Source: Kaistella treverensis (lineage in GTDB: Bacteria; Bacteroidota; Bacteroidia; Flavobacteriales; Weeksellaceae). From it: 64,000 nt of DNA. The stretch spans positions 124,001 to 188,000 of the forward strand of contig NZ_FORQ01000004.1 in assembly GCF_900114045.1 (NCBI RefSeq). Reading direction: 5' to 3'. This document shows positions 48,502-57,415 of the stretch, one piece after another (position 1 is the stretch's first letter; the number at the start of each line of letters is the position of its first letter). The position numbers and the translations under genes are program-made. The notes beneath the pieces are model-generated. The model ran no database searches. It worked only from the letters and a program-made list of their open reading frames with translations, and was not told the origin of the DNA.

Positions 48502-48540
48502 AAAAAATATCGAGCTAAAACACCTGATTTTTTCAAAAAT
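48502..48540. repeat. R1 hairpin repeat, single copy
   Basis: TAAAAAATATCGAGCTAAAA followed by CACCTGATTTTTTC. It is the first R1 copy to the right of the polysaccharide locus, close to the rimO promoter. Confidence 0.5.
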
Positions 48541-48588
48541 TTAAAAAACAGCATGATTTATCTGAATAATTTTTCGCTTTTATATCCT

Positions 48589-48596
48589 TATCTTTG
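48589..48596 (+). promoter_or_regulatory. Promoter (-7 box) for rimO
   Basis: TATCTTTG matches TAnnTTTG exactly, 19 bases before ATG 48615. The TTG at its end is in frame with rimO but is part of the box rather than a start. Confidence 0.55.
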
Positions 48597-48614
48597 CGCC
48601 CAATAAATTTTATA

Positions 48615-49916
48615 ATGCGCACAAAATCAGTCGGAAAAAAGAAAATAAATATTGTAACCTTAGGATGTTCGAAGAATGTCTACGATTCTGAAGTCCTTAT
48701 GGGGCAGCTTCAGGCCAACGGAAAGGAAGTCGTTCACGAAGATAAAGGTGATATTGTGGTCATTAACACTTGTGGATTTATCGACAATGCGAAGGAAGAA
48801 AGCATCAATACCATTTTAGAATTTGTAGAAGCTAAAAACCGCGGTGAAGTAGAAAAAGTTTTCGTAACCGGATGTCTTTCCGAACGTTATAAGCCGGATT
48901 TGGTGCGCGAAATTCCCGATGTGGACCAATATTTCGGTACTCGCGATTTACCTCTTTTGCTAAAACAGCTCGGCGCAGATTATAAACACGAATTGGTTGG
49001 CGAACGCATGACAACTACACCAAAACATTACGCATATCTGAAGATTGCGGAAGGTTGCGACCGACCGTGCAGCTTTTGTGCGATTCCTTTAATGCGTGGT
49101 AAAAATATTTCAACACCAATTGAAAATCTCGTCATTGAAGCTGAAAAGCTGGCAAAAAAAGGCGTTAAAGAACTTATTTTAATCGCGCAGGATCTGACAT
49201 ATTATGGTTTGGATATTTATAAAAAACGTGCGCTTGGCGATTTGCTTCTACGTCTCGTAAAAGTAGACGGAATCGAATGGATTCGTCTGCATTACGCTTT
49301 TCCTTCAGGTTTTCCTGAGGACGTGCTGGAAATCATTAAAAACGAACCAAAGGTTTGTAACTACATCGATATTCCTTTACAGCACATCAATTCCGAAATT
49401 TTAAAGGATATGAAACGCGGCACAACGCATGAAAAAACCAATGCTTTGCTCGCAAAATTCCGTGAGAAAGTTCCGGATATGGCGATTCGGACCACGCTGA
49501 TCGTTGGTTTTCCGGGTGAAACTCGCGAGAAATTTGAGGAAATGAAAGAATGGGTGCGCGAGCAGAGATTCGACCGTTTGGGCTGTTTCACCTATTCGCA
49601 TGAAGAAAATACTACGGCTTTTGTTTTAGAAGACAATGTACCTCAGGAAGAAAAAGAGGCGCGTGTGGAAGAAATTATGGAACTACAGTCGCAGATTTCC
49701 TGGGAAAAAAACCAGGAAAAAATAGGCAAGATTTTCCGTTGTATTTTCGACCGTAAAGAAGGAAATTATTTCGTTGGCCGGACCGAATTTGATTCGCCGG
49801 ATGTAGATAATACCGTTTTGGTTTCCGCAGAAAATACCTATTTATCACTCGGAGAATTTGCGAATGTGAAAATTACAGCCGCCGAAGAATTCGATTTATA
49901 CGGCGAACTCATTTAA
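48615..49916 (+). CDS. rimO: Ribosomal protein S12 methylthiotransferase RimO
   Basis: Radical SAM methylthiotransferase (433 aa) that modifies Asp89 of S12. Visible are the N-terminal [4Fe-4S] cysteines in TLGCSKN, NTCGF and TGCLSERY, the radical SAM CxxxCxxC in GCDRPCSFC (about residue 146), and a C-terminal TRAM domain (about 365-433). ATG 48615 follows the promoter. A hairpin repeat abuts the stop and a conventional terminator follows at 49971. Confidence 0.93.
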   Translation: MRTKSVGKKKINIVTLGCSKNVYDSEVLMGQLQANGKEVVHEDKGDIVVINTCGFIDNAKEESINTILEFVEAKNRGEVEKVFVTGCLSERYKPDLVREIPDVDQYFGTRDLPLLLKQLGADYKHELVGERMTTTPKHYAYLKIAEGCDRPCSFCAIPLMRGKNISTPIENLVIEAEKLAKKGVKELILIAQDLTYYGLDIYKKRALGDLLLRLVKVDGIEWIRLHYAFPSGFPEDVLEIIKNEPKVCNYIDIPLQHINSEILKDMKRGTTHEKTNALLAKFREKVPDMAIRTTLIVGFPGETREKFEEMKEWVREQRFDRLGCFTYSHEENTTAFVLEDNVPQEEKEARVEEIMELQSQISWEKNQEKIGKIFRCIFDRKEGNYFVGRTEFDSPDVDNTVLVSAENTYLSLGEFANVKITAAEEFDLYGELI

Positions 49917-49943
49917 AAATTAGCAGTTAAAACGGCATTTTTT
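49915..49943. repeat. R1 hairpin repeat overlapping rimO stop
   Basis: AAAAATTAGCAGTTAAAACG then GCATTTTTT; the A-tract includes the last bases of the rimO stop codon. Confidence 0.6.
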
Positions 49944-49970
49944 AATGATTTAGCAAAGACAAATTATATA

Positions 49971-50003
49971 AAAACACCATTGGAAATTCCTGTGGTGTTT
50001 TTT
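49971..50003 (+). terminator. Intrinsic terminator after rimO
   Basis: AAAACACCA, a 13-base loop, then TGGTGTTTTTT: a 9- to 10-pair stem with a T-run, about 55 bases after the stop. Confidence 0.82.
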
Positions 50004-50201
50004 ATGCTTAAAATGCTGGAAGTCAGCATTAAATCTGTGTTTTTCGGTAGGTGCTATGCAGTGTTTAGTTAATAATATTAACATTTATACCCTAATTTTA
50101 ACACAATTTAAGAACCTGTGGGAAATCGCGATATAACGGCGGTCGCGGGTATCGTTAACAAATAATTAACAATTCCTTAACGTAGTTTAACACTTCAATA
50201 G
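50004..50201. other. Intergenic stretch between rimO and rlpA-like gene
   Basis: A+T-rich with several TTAAC motifs; no gene, RNA or hairpin recognised. Confidence 0.45.
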
Positions 50202-50230
50202 TTGCGTAATTCTATTTCGGAATAAATTTG
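50202..50230 (+). promoter_or_regulatory. Promoter for RlpA-like gene
   Basis: TTG at 50202-50204 (within GTTG) and TAAATTTG at 50223-50230 are 18 bases apart, as in the consensus. The leader to ATG 50261 is about 25 bases. Confidence 0.6.
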
Positions 50231-50260
50231 CAGAGTCAAAACCAATAAAAATAATTCAAA

Positions 50261-50641
50261 ATGATAAAAAGAGGAATACTCCTGATCATCATGATGATTT
50301 CAACATTTGGTATTTATTCTTTCACCAAGTTTAATGCCAATGATGCCAAAACAAGTTTTGCATCGTTCTACCATGATAAGTTTAACGGTAGAAAAACAGC
50401 CAGCGGAGAAATTTTCAATAACCGAAAACTTACTGCAGCGCACCGCACGCTTCCTTTCGGGACTTTGGTAGAAGTTACCAACCTGAGAACCGGCAAAAGT
50501 GTCGAAGTTAGAATTAACGACCGTGGACCTTTCCATTCATCCCGCTCGTTAGATCTTTCAAAAGCAGCGTTTGATTCCATAGGAAATACCGCCCGCGGTA
50601 CAATGCCTGTAGAATATGAAATTATCAGTTACGATTTATAA
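50261..50641 (+). CDS. RlpA-like septal ring lytic transglycosylase/double-psi beta-barrel protein
   Basis: A 126-aa exported protein: hydrophobic N-terminal signal (ILLIIMMISTFGIYSF), then an RlpA-type double-psi beta-barrel with ASFYHDKFNGRKTASGE, AAHRTLPFGTLVEVTN and the catalytic-Asp motif VRINDRGPFHSSRSLDLS. RlpA proteins cleave or bind peptidoglycan lacking stem peptides. No SPOR domain is attached; it is a minimal member. A strong terminator follows. Confidence 0.88.
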   Translation: MIKRGILLIIMMISTFGIYSFTKFNANDAKTSFASFYHDKFNGRKTASGEIFNNRKLTAAHRTLPFGTLVEVTNLRTGKSVEVRINDRGPFHSSRSLDLSKAAFDSIGNTARGTMPVEYEIISYDL

Positions 50642-50658
50642 TCGAAATTGTAGAAATA

Positions 50659-50695
50659 GAAAGCCGCCTGGTATTGTACCGGGCGGCTTTTTTTT
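50659..50695 (+). terminator. Intrinsic terminator
   Basis: AAAGCCGCCTGGTA, loop TTG, TACCGGGCGGCTTTTTTTT: a GC-rich stem of about 14 pairs with a long T-run, 18 bases after the stop. Confidence 0.95.
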
Positions 50696-50706
50696 ACGCT
50701 TTATTT

Positions 50707-50782
50707 TTCGGGCGACTTTTCCGCCCTCCGTTCCCGCTTCCGCCACGGCGGAGAGCTCCACTCAGGTCGGGTCGCGGTGTAC
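50707..50782. repeat. R2 GC-rich interspersed element, copy 1
   Basis: TTCGGGCGACTTTTCCGCCC, TCCGTTCCCGC, a hairpin TCCGCC/GGCGGA, then CCACTCAGGTCGGGTCGCGG. It shares order and ends with the elements at 58855 and 61586. An R1 hairpin follows at 50793. Confidence 0.65.
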
Positions 50783-50792
50783 GCCATTTAGC

Positions 50793-50829
50793 AAAAATTT
50801 GCCGTTAAAACAGCTAATTTTTTGCTTTT
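50793..50829. repeat. R1 hairpin repeat
   Basis: AAAAATTTGCCGTTAAAACA then GCTAATTTTTTGC. A good match to the R1 consensus (A-tract, GCCG, six-base loop, CAGC, T-tract). Confidence 0.7.
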
Positions 50830-50860
50830 AGCTAGTTCAAGCAAGACGAGATCAAATCAG

Positions 50861-50894
50861 AAAAATATGCCGTTAAAGCAGCTAATTTTTTAAG
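50861..50894. repeat. R1 hairpin repeat abutting xth stop
   Basis: AAAAATATGCCGTTAAAGCA then GCTAATTTTTTAAG. Read on the - strand, the xth stop TAA runs straight into the A-tract. Confidence 0.7.
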
Positions 50895-51651
50895 AAAATT
50901 CCACCATCACCGGACAGTGATCGGAATGTACCGCTTCTTTCAAAATTACAGCGCGCGAAAGTTTATCGGTTAATGTGGCGGAAACAAAATTATAATCCAA
51001 ACGCCAACCTTTATTCCGCGCGCGCGAATTCTGGCGGTAACTCCACCACGAATAATGGTCCGGCTCGTCATTATAATGCCGGAAACTGTCGATCAGTTCA
51101 CATTCATCAATAAACTGTGTGAGCCATTCTCTTTCCATGGGCAAAAACCCCGACACGTTTTTTAAACCAACCGGATTGTGAATATCAATTTCCTGATGAC
51201 AGATATTGAAATCTCCGCAAATAATGAGATTCGGCAATGTTTTTTTTAAGTTTTTGATGTACTTCAGAAAATCAAAACAGAACTGCATTTTAAAATCCAG
51301 CCGCTCGATATTTGACGCCGACGGTACGTAAACAGAAATCACAGAAAATCCCTCGAAATCAGCCCTAATAATTCTACCTTCAGAATCATAATGCTCAATT
51401 CCGCAGCCGTATTCCACATGTTTAGGTTTCACCTTCGACGCAATTCCGACACCGGAATAACCTTTGCGCTGCGCACTGTGCCAGTAGCTATAATAACCCA
51501 CCTTTTCCAGGCTTTCAATGTCAATCAGGTCGTTTCCGGCTTTACTTTCCTGAATGCAGATTACGTCCGGATCTGCCATTTGCAGCCAGCCCAAAAAATC
51601 TTTGGTAAAAGCCGCGCGAATTCCGTTCACATTATAAGAAATGATTCTCAT
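50890..51651 (-). CDS. xth: Exodeoxyribonuclease III
   Basis: Mg-dependent AP endonuclease/3'-5' exonuclease (253 aa) of base-excision repair. Visible are ISYNVNGIRAA at the N-terminus, DVICIQESKAG with the catalytic Glu, ICGDFNICH, and the C-terminal WRLDYNFVS and HSDHCPVMVEF with the catalytic His. The 3' end lies in an R1 hairpin. Its upstream neighbour porX has its own terminator, so xth is probably a separate transcript. Confidence 0.93.
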   Translation of the reverse strand: MRIISYNVNGIRAAFTKDFLGWLQMADPDVICIQESKAGNDLIDIESLEKVGYYSYWHSAQRKGYSGVGIASKVKPKHVEYGCGIEHYDSEGRIIRADFEGFSVISVYVPSASNIERLDFKMQFCFDFLKYIKNLKKTLPNLIICGDFNICHQEIDIHNPVGLKNVSGFLPMEREWLTQFIDECELIDSFRHYNDEPDHYSWWSYRQNSRARNKGWRLDYNFVSATLTDKLSRAVILKEAVHSDHCPVMVEFS

Positions 51652-51713
51652 TAACTTTTTAATTTGTGTAAAAATACAATATGTTTATGGCTTTGCGAAG
51701 CGGATTTTTTGGC

Positions 51714-51751
51714 AGAAAAAAGCGGGAAAAATCTTTGATTTTTCCCGCCCC
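51714..51751 (-). terminator. Intrinsic terminator after porX
   Basis: GCGGGAAAAAT, loop CTTTG, ATTTTTCCCGC: an 11-pair stem; on the - strand it is followed by TTTTTT. It lies about 30 bases beyond the porX stop. Confidence 0.85.
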
Positions 51752-51782
51752 GGAACCCAAACTAAAATAAACTATGAAAAAA

Positions 51783-53324
51783 CTATTTGGGCTCCATAAC
51801 ACAAATCGGTATAATGCATTCTTCCAAAGAAATGCCGCCGTGCTGGTAAGTTTCTTTATAATAATTTACAAAATGATTGTAATTTTTCGGGTAAGCTAAA
51901 AAGGTGTTGTTCTTGGCGAAAATATATTTCGAACTCAGATTCCCCTTTGGTAAAAACAGTTTTTCCGGATTGGAAATCGCCCAGACATCGTTTTTCTCGT
52001 ACGTCAAACTTCGGCCTGTTTTATAACGGATGTTGGTAGAGGTTTCGCGGTCGCCAACTACTTTACTCGGTTTTTTCACGTAAATCGTTCCGTGATCGGT
52101 GGTTAAAATCAGTTTGAAACCGTTTTCTGCCGCTGTTTTAATGATTTTCAGCAAAGAAGAATTTTCAAACCAATTGTACGTCAGCGAACGGAACGTTTTA
52201 TCGTCGCGAATTAATTGGTTTACAATAACATTATCGGTTTTTGCGTGCGATAAAATATCGATGAAATTGTACACAATCACGAGCAAATCGTTGTTTTTAT
52301 GCTGATTGAAATCCTCCAGAATTTTCTTTTCAAAATCAGAATTTAGGATTTTCAGGTATTTCATGCTTTTTCCGGATAAGCCCAATCTTTTCATCTGATC
52401 TTCCAGAAAGTCGCGCTCGTGCTCATTTTTATTTCCTTCTTCGTTATCATTAAACCAAAATTCCGGAAATCTTTTTTCGATTTCCGATGGCATTAAGCCG
52501 GCGAAAAAAGAATTTCTCGCATACTGCGTTGCCGTTGGCAAAATGCTGTAGTAATAATCTTCCGAAGTTTTCTGGTAAAATTTGGTGAAAAGTGGTTCAA
52601 TAACTTTCCACTGGTCGTAACGCAGATTGTCCACCATCAACAAAAGCACTTTTTCTTTTTCCATTTCCGGTTTCACCTTGTCTTTAAATAAAGTGTGGCT
52701 CATCATCGGTTTGTCCGAAGAATGCAACCAGTCTTCGTAATTATTTTCAATGAATTTGGAAAACTGAATATTGGCTTCTTCTTTTTGAGATTGCAAAAGG
52801 TCTGAAAATTCACTGTCGAAAACTTTATCAAATTTTATTTCCCAGTTCAGGATTTTCTTATAATATTCCGCCCATTCCTGGTAGGTTTTCAGGTAAGAAA
52901 GCTCCATGGAAAGATTGCGGAATTCCTGCTGATATTCCAGAATCGTTTTCTGTTCCACCAAAGTTTCTTCCTGCAGATTTTTTTTCAAGGACAATAAAAC
53001 CTGATTGGGATTGACGGGTTTCAGAATATAATCCGCGATTTGGGAACCAATCGCCTGTTCCATAATCAGTTCCTCTTCATTTTTGGTTACCATTACAATT
53101 TTTATGGCAGAATCGATATTTTTAATCATCGGAATGGCTTCCAAACCGGAAATTCCGGGCATATTTTCATCCAAAAGCGCGAGCTGAAAATTTTCTTTTT
53201 CAATCATTTCCAGCGCTTCGTTTACGTTATTTACAGGCGAAATTTGGTAGCCTTTGTTTTCTAAAAATACAATATGAGGTTTTAGTAAATCTACTTCATC
53301 ATCAATCCAAATAAGTTTTGACAT
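51783..53324 (-). CDS. porX: PorX, response regulator of type IX secretion with PglZ domain
   Basis: A 513-aa regulator that works with the sensor PorY and SigP to control T9SS genes. Residues 1-115 form a receiver domain with acidic D8/D9, phospho-acceptor D52 (LLDENMPG), T80 and K102 (ILKPVNP). A coiled stretch follows (about 110-200), then a PglZ/alkaline-phosphatase-like domain with MVDNLRYDQW (D231), ILPTATQYARN (about 260-270) and the metal-binding LTTDHG (about 406-411). The presence of this gene fits the two T9SS cargo proteins in the window. Confidence 0.9.
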   Translation of the reverse strand: MSKLIWIDDEVDLLKPHIVFLENKGYQISPVNNVNEALEMIEKENFQLALLDENMPGISGLEAIPMIKNIDSAIKIVMVTKNEEELIMEQAIGSQIADYILKPVNPNQVLLSLKKNLQEETLVEQKTILEYQQEFRNLSMELSYLKTYQEWAEYYKKILNWEIKFDKVFDSEFSDLLQSQKEEANIQFSKFIENNYEDWLHSSDKPMMSHTLFKDKVKPEMEKEKVLLLMVDNLRYDQWKVIEPLFTKFYQKTSEDYYYSILPTATQYARNSFFAGLMPSEIEKRFPEFWFNDNEEGNKNEHERDFLEDQMKRLGLSGKSMKYLKILNSDFEKKILEDFNQHKNNDLLVIVYNFIDILSHAKTDNVIVNQLIRDDKTFRSLTYNWFENSSLLKIIKTAAENGFKLILTTDHGTIYVKKPSKVVGDRETSTNIRYKTGRSLTYEKNDVWAISNPEKLFLPKGNLSSKYIFAKNNTFLAYPKNYNHFVNYYKETYQHGGISLEECIIPICVMEPK

Positions 53325-53399
53325 ACATTTTTTTGTTTATTAATTTAAAGGAAACCGCGTAAGTCACTTATTTAAAGCAATTCGCTTTGGTCTCGCCGT

Positions 53400-53407
53400 C
53401 AAAAATA
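53400..53407 (-). promoter_or_regulatory. Promoter (-7 box) for porX
   Basis: On the - strand the sequence reads TATTTTTG, matching TAnnTTTG, about 75 bases before the porX ATG. No clean -33 TTTG. Confidence 0.45.
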
Positions 53408-53465
53408 CAACCATAAAATGCCAACTTTTCTTTAAAACCACGTTAAACTTGCGTTAATTTTTTTT

Positions 53466-53503
53466 AAAAATTCCGGCCTTTTAGCGGCTTTTTTTTGATT
53501 TTT
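53466..53503. repeat. R1 hairpin repeat
   Basis: AAAAATTCCGGCCTTTTAGC then GGCTTTTTTTTG; GC-core variant GGCC...GGC. It lies between divergent porX and the HD gene. Confidence 0.6.
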
Positions 53504-53564
53504 ATTAATGATGACTTTATCTTTTATTAAAGCCATTAGTTAAAAGCTTCAAAAACAAATATGT

Positions 53565-53601
53565 AAATTTGTGCCGTTCCAGCGGCAAATTTTTCGCTTT
53601 T
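53565..53601. repeat. R1 hairpin repeat containing a possible -7 box
   Basis: AAATTTGTGCCGTTCCAGCG then GCAAATTTTTCGC. The stem GCCG/CGGC encloses a six-base loop. Bases 53564-53571 read TAAATTTG, which matches the -7 consensus, so the repeat may also supply the HD-gene promoter. Confidence 0.55.
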
Positions 53602-53612
53602 AGATGCAGCTT

Positions 53613-54824
53613 ATGACCAATAAATTTAAAATCATCAACGATCCGGTTCACGGATTTATCAATATTCCGCACGAAATTATTTTCGATGTCATCGAGCATC
53701 CGTATTTCCAGCGTTTGCGCAGGATTTCCCAAACGGGACTTTTAAACCTGATTTTTCCCGGTGCCACGCACACGCGGTTTCACCACGCTTTAGGCGCAAT
53801 GCACCTGATGTTTACCGCGCTGGAAACTTTAAAACTAAAAGGCGTTGCGATTTCCAAAGAGGAAGAAAAAGGCGCAATGTTAGCGATTTTGATGCACGAT
53901 GTGGGTCACGGACCGTTTTCGCACGCGCTGGAAAATATGTTGATGGATGATTGGCATCACGAAAAACTGTCCTTATTATTAATGCGGAAAATGAATGAGG
54001 AGTTCGCCGGCCAGCTTTCTACTGCGATCGAAATGTTTCAGGGAAAATATCACCGCAAATTTTTCAACCAGCTGATTTCCTCGCAACTGGATGTTGACCG
54101 TTTGGATTATTTGAAGCGCGACAGCTTCTACACCGGTGTTTCCGAAGGTAGTGTGAATACGCAGCGCATCATTTCGATGATGAACGTAGCGCAGGACGAA
54201 CTGGTGATTGATGCGAAAGGAATTTATTCCATCGAAAATTTCCTCACCGCGCGGATGTTTATGTATTGGCAGGTATATTACCACAAAACCGCTGCAATAG
54301 CTGAATTTCTCTTGGTGAAAATTTTAGCGCGCGCAAAAGTTTTGGTTTCACAGGGGAAAAATCTGCCGGCTTCCGAAAATCTGAGTTATTTCCTCCATAG
54401 AAATAAATTTGAATGCGCGACCGCCGAAGATTTACAGCGCTTCACGGAACTCGATGATAACGACGTGATTCAGGCCATGAAATTTTGGTCGAAGAATGAG
54501 GATATTATTCTTTCTTATCTGTGCAAATGTGTCATTCAGCGAAATTTTCCGCGAACCATTATTTCTTCGCAGCCTTTTTCTGCGGAATTCATACAGGAAA
54601 AAATTAATCTCACGGACGAGAAATATGGTTCTGGCGCCGGCGCTGAGTTGGTGAATCAGCTTGCGCGGCACCTTTTACCTTATAATCAGGAAGAGCAACC
54701 GATATTTCTATTGCAGAAAAACGGTGAAAAAATCCGTCTGGACCACTCAGAAAATCAGATTTTGTCTTCGTTTATCAGCCAGCAAAACACGAAATATATT
54801 TTGGCTTTTCCGCGCGAAATTTAA
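53613..54824 (+). CDS. HD-domain phosphohydrolase (dGTPase/SAMHD-like)
   Basis: Metal-dependent phosphohydrolase (403 aa) with the HD signature: FPGATHTRFHHALGAMHL (about 48-65), LMHDVGHGPFSHALE (about 90-104) and a later DVDRLDYLKRDSFYTG (about 160-175). This layout is that of the deoxynucleotide triphosphohydrolase-like family conserved in Bacteroidota; the true substrate is unknown. ATG 53613 (MTNKFKIINDPVHGF) is preferred over ATG 53604, which adds three residues. An R1 hairpin follows 6 bases after the stop. Confidence 0.85.
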   Translation: MTNKFKIINDPVHGFINIPHEIIFDVIEHPYFQRLRRISQTGLLNLIFPGATHTRFHHALGAMHLMFTALETLKLKGVAISKEEEKGAMLAILMHDVGHGPFSHALENMLMDDWHHEKLSLLLMRKMNEEFAGQLSTAIEMFQGKYHRKFFNQLISSQLDVDRLDYLKRDSFYTGVSEGSVNTQRIISMMNVAQDELVIDAKGIYSIENFLTARMFMYWQVYYHKTAAIAEFLLVKILARAKVLVSQGKNLPASENLSYFLHRNKFECATAEDLQRFTELDDNDVIQAMKFWSKNEDIILSYLCKCVIQRNFPRTIISSQPFSAEFIQEKINLTDEKYGSGAGAELVNQLARHLLPYNQEEQPIFLLQKNGEKIRLDHSENQILSSFISQQNTKYILAFPREI

Positions 54825-54829
54825 TTTAG

Positions 54830-54870
54830 AAAAATTCGGTGCTTTAAGGGCAAATTTTTTCACTTTTTAG
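54830..54870. repeat. R1 hairpin repeat after HD gene
   Basis: AAAAATTCGGTGCTTTAAGG then GCAAATTTTTTCAC, 6 bases after the stop codon. Confidence 0.65.
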
Positions 54871-54979
54871 CGCTAACCATTTGGTGTCATAGATTTTTCA
54901 CGTAATTTATTTGACTATAATCGCCTCCGCTGGAAATCCATAAAAATCATAAAAAGATATAAAATATTTCATAATTTCC

Positions 54980-54987
54980 TATCTTTG
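54980..54987 (+). promoter_or_regulatory. Promoter (-7 box) for lpxD, possibly leaderless
   Basis: TATCTTTG matches TAnnTTTG exactly and ends only 6 bases before ATG 54994, so transcription would begin at or next to the start codon. The box also contains an in-frame TTG, which is not the start. Confidence 0.55.
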
Positions 54988-54993
54988 CCGGAT

Positions 54994-56025
54994 ATGGAGT
55001 TTACCGCGTCGCAGATTGCAAGTTTTATTAATGGTCGGATTATCGGAGATGACCAAACCATCATCACGGGAGTGGCGCCCATAGAAAGTGCGGAAGAAGG
55101 ACATCTTTCCTTTGTCGCACAGGCGCGATTTGTAGATTACCTGCGCGATGCGAAATGCGCGGTAATTATAGTTTCCGAAAAATTATTAACCGATATCCCG
55201 TACAAACCCACGATTATCGCGGTAGAAGATGCTTATCTTTCCTTTCAGATTTTAATGAATCTGTACCAGGAAATGCAGGGCCGCAAATCCGGTATTGAAG
55301 ATGGTGCTGTTTTTCATGAAAGTGCAACGATTGGCGAAAATGTCTACATCGGTGCTTTTACCTGCGTGAGCGAAAAGGTAAAAATTGGTGCCGGAAGCCA
55401 GATATATCCGCAGGTTTACATCGGTAAAAATGTGAAGATCGGTAAAAACTGTGTTCTTTACAGTGGCGTTCGCGTTTACGATTATTGCGTGATTGGCGAC
55501 AACTGTATCGTACATTCAAACACCGTGATCGGTTCGGATGGTTTCGGATTTCAGCCTACAAAAGACGGTTACCAGAAAATTCCGCAATTGGGGAATGTAA
55601 TTTTAGAAGATAACGTGGAAATTGGCAGCAACTGCAGCATTGACCGCGGAACGCTCGGTTCTACAATTATCGGACAGGGAACCAAAATCGATAATCTCAT
55701 CCAGATTGCACACAACGTAAAAATCGGAAAACATAATGTTATAGCGGCGCAAGCTGGTATTGCCGGTTCTACGGTGATTGGCGACTGGAACCAAATTGGT
55801 GGTCAGGCCGGAATTGTGGGTCACATCAACATCGGAAACCAGGTAAAAATACAAGGGCAAAGCGGCGTAAATTCTTCCGCGAAGGATGGTGAAATTTTGT
55901 ACGGTTCCCCAGCAATCAATGCGGGCGAATACCGACGAAATTACGTGCATTTCCGCAATTTTACCGATATTGTAAAACGTATAAATAATCTTGAGAAAAA
56001 CTCAAAAGATAATACTAATGAGTGA
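54994..56025 (+). CDS. lpxD: UDP-3-O-acylglucosamine N-acyltransferase
   Basis: Lipid A biosynthesis acyltransferase (343 aa): N-terminal uridine-binding domain (about 1-100, [17 protein letters not shown]), then a left-handed beta helix with the catalytic histidine in QIAHNVKIG near residue 236, and a short helical C-terminus. It adds the N-linked hydroxy-acyl chain. It overlaps lpxC-fabZ by 8 bases; the order lpxD-lpxC/fabZ-lpxA is conserved in Bacteroidota. Confidence 0.93.
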   Translation: MEFTASQIASFINGRIIGDDQTIITGVAPIESAEEGHLSFVAQARFVDYLRDAKCAVIIVSEKLLTDIPYKPTIIAVEDAYLSFQILMNLYQEMQGRKSGIEDGAVFHESATIGENVYIGAFTCVSEKVKIGAGSQIYPQVYIGKNVKIGKNCVLYSGVRVYDYCVIGDNCIVHSNTVIGSDGFGFQPTKDGYQKIPQLGNVILEDNVEIGSNCSIDRGTLGSTIIGQGTKIDNLIQIAHNVKIGKHNVIAAQAGIAGSTVIGDWNQIGGQAGIVGHINIGNQVKIQGQSGVNSSAKDGEILYGSPAINAGEYRRNYVHFRNFTDIVKRINNLEKNSKDNTNE

Positions 56026-57415
56026 TAAGCAAAAAACTTTAAATGAAGAAGTTTCCCTTTCCGGGATCGGACTTCATACCGGTCGCGAAGTGACCCTGAC
56101 CATGAAACCTGCAAAAGAAAATACAGGTTTCGTTTTTATTAGGACAGATCTTGAAGGCCGGCCGCATATTGAAGCAGATGTGAATTATGTGACGACCACT
56201 GAGCGAGGAACAACCTTAGAAAAACTGGGCGTTCGCATTCATACATGTGAGCATCTTTTAGCAGCTTTAGTTGGCTGTGACATTGATAACGCCATTTTGG
56301 AAATGAACAGTGCGGAGCCCCCAATTTTAGACGGATCTTCAAAGTTTTTTGTAGAAGCCATCGAAAAAGCCGGAATTGTAGAGCAATCTTGCGCGCGAGA
56401 ATATTTAATTGTTAAAGAAGTGCTCAGCTACAGCGATCCTGCAACAGGTTCAGAAATTACAATTATACCTTCAGATTCTTACGAAGTGACGACTATGGTG
56501 GATTTTGGAACTAAAGTTTTAGGAACTCAAAACGCAACACTTAAAGATATTTCGGAGTTTAAAGATGAAATTTCTGCGGCTCGTACTTTCAGTTTTCTGC
56601 ACGAACTAGAAATGCTTCTGGATGCCGGATTGATTAAAGGTGGTGATATTTCAAACGCTATCGTTTATGTTGATAAAGAATTAACTCAGGAAACTTCTGA
56701 GAAATTAAAAAAAGCATTCGGAAAGGACGAAGTATCCATTCGCCCGAACGGAATTTTAGATAACCTCACCTTAAATTATCCAAACGAAGCAGCACGTCAT
56801 AAACTGTTGGATGTAATCGGCGATTTGGCTTTAGTAGGTGTGAAAATAAAAGGTAAAGTAATTGCCAATAAACCCGGTCATTTTGTAAATACACAGTTTG
56901 CAAAAAAACTGAACAGACAGTGGAAATTACAGAAAAAGAAAAATGTTCCGGATATTGACATCAATAAAGAACCGGTTTACGACATTAACGGAATTATGCG
57001 TTTGATGCCGCACCGTCCACCATTTTTATTGATTGATAAAATTTTAGAACTTTCTGATTCCCACGTTGTCGGTCTAAAAAATGTGACGATGAATGAACCT
57101 TATTTCGTAGGTCACTTTCCGAAAGAACCGGTTATGCCAGGTGTTCTTCAGGTAGAAGCTTTGGCGCAAACGGGCGGAATTTTGGTTCTCGCCAGCGTTC
57201 CTGATCCTGAAAATTATTCAACTTATTTCATTAAAATTGATAAAGTAAAATTCAAGAAAAAAGTGGTTCCTGGTGATACCATGGTTTTTAAAATTGAATT
57301 AATTTCACCTATCAGAAGAGGTATTGTACATATGCAGGGCTTCGGTTATGTTGGGGACAGCGTTGTCGTAGAAGCAGAACTGATGGCTCAGGTAGCTAAA
57401 AATAAACCGGACTAG
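56018..57415 (+). CDS. lpxC-fabZ: Bifunctional UDP-3-O-acyl-GlcNAc deacetylase / 3-hydroxyacyl-ACP dehydratase
   Basis: Natural fusion (465 aa) of LpxC (about 1-305) and FabZ (about 320-465), usual in Bacteroidota. LpxC shows LSGIGLHTG, the zinc motif [10 protein letters not shown], and DGSSKFFV; FabZ shows [15 protein letters not shown], the catalytic His in [12 protein letters not shown] and the Glu in LQVEALAQ. It removes the acetyl group in the committed step of lipid A synthesis and also serves type II fatty-acid synthesis. ATG 56018 lies in the lpxD end (8-base overlap); lpxA starts at the base after the stop. Confidence 0.95.
   Translation: MSDKQKTLNEEVSLSGIGLHTGREVTLTMKPAKENTGFVFIRTDLEGRPHIEADVNYVTTTERGTTLEKLGVRIHTCEHLLAALVGCDIDNAILEMNSAEPPILDGSSKFFVEAIEKAGIVEQSCAREYLIVKEVLSYSDPATGSEITIIPSDSYEVTTMVDFGTKVLGTQNATLKDISEFKDEISAARTFSFLHELEMLLDAGLIKGGDISNAIVYVDKELTQETSEKLKKAFGKDEVSIRPNGILDNLTLNYPNEAARHKLLDVIGDLALVGVKIKGKVIANKPGHFVNTQFAKKLNRQWKLQKKKNVPDIDINKEPVYDINGIMRLMPHRPPFLLIDKILELSDSHVVGLKNVTMNEPYFVGHFPKEPVMPGVLQVEALAQTGGILVLASVPDPENYSTYFIKIDKVKFKKKVVPGDTMVFKIELISPIRRGIVHMQGFGYVGDSVVVEAELMAQVAKNKPD

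Noticed and set aside
51783-53324. BREX/Pgl phage-defence PglZ gene
   Set aside because: The PglZ-like domain is fused to a CheY-like receiver with D52 and K102, the PorX architecture, and no other BREX genes are present.
53613-54824. Anti-phage dGTPase
   Set aside because: The HD motifs would fit, but the gene lies between core genes with a core-type repeat after it, and nothing around it suggests a defence island.
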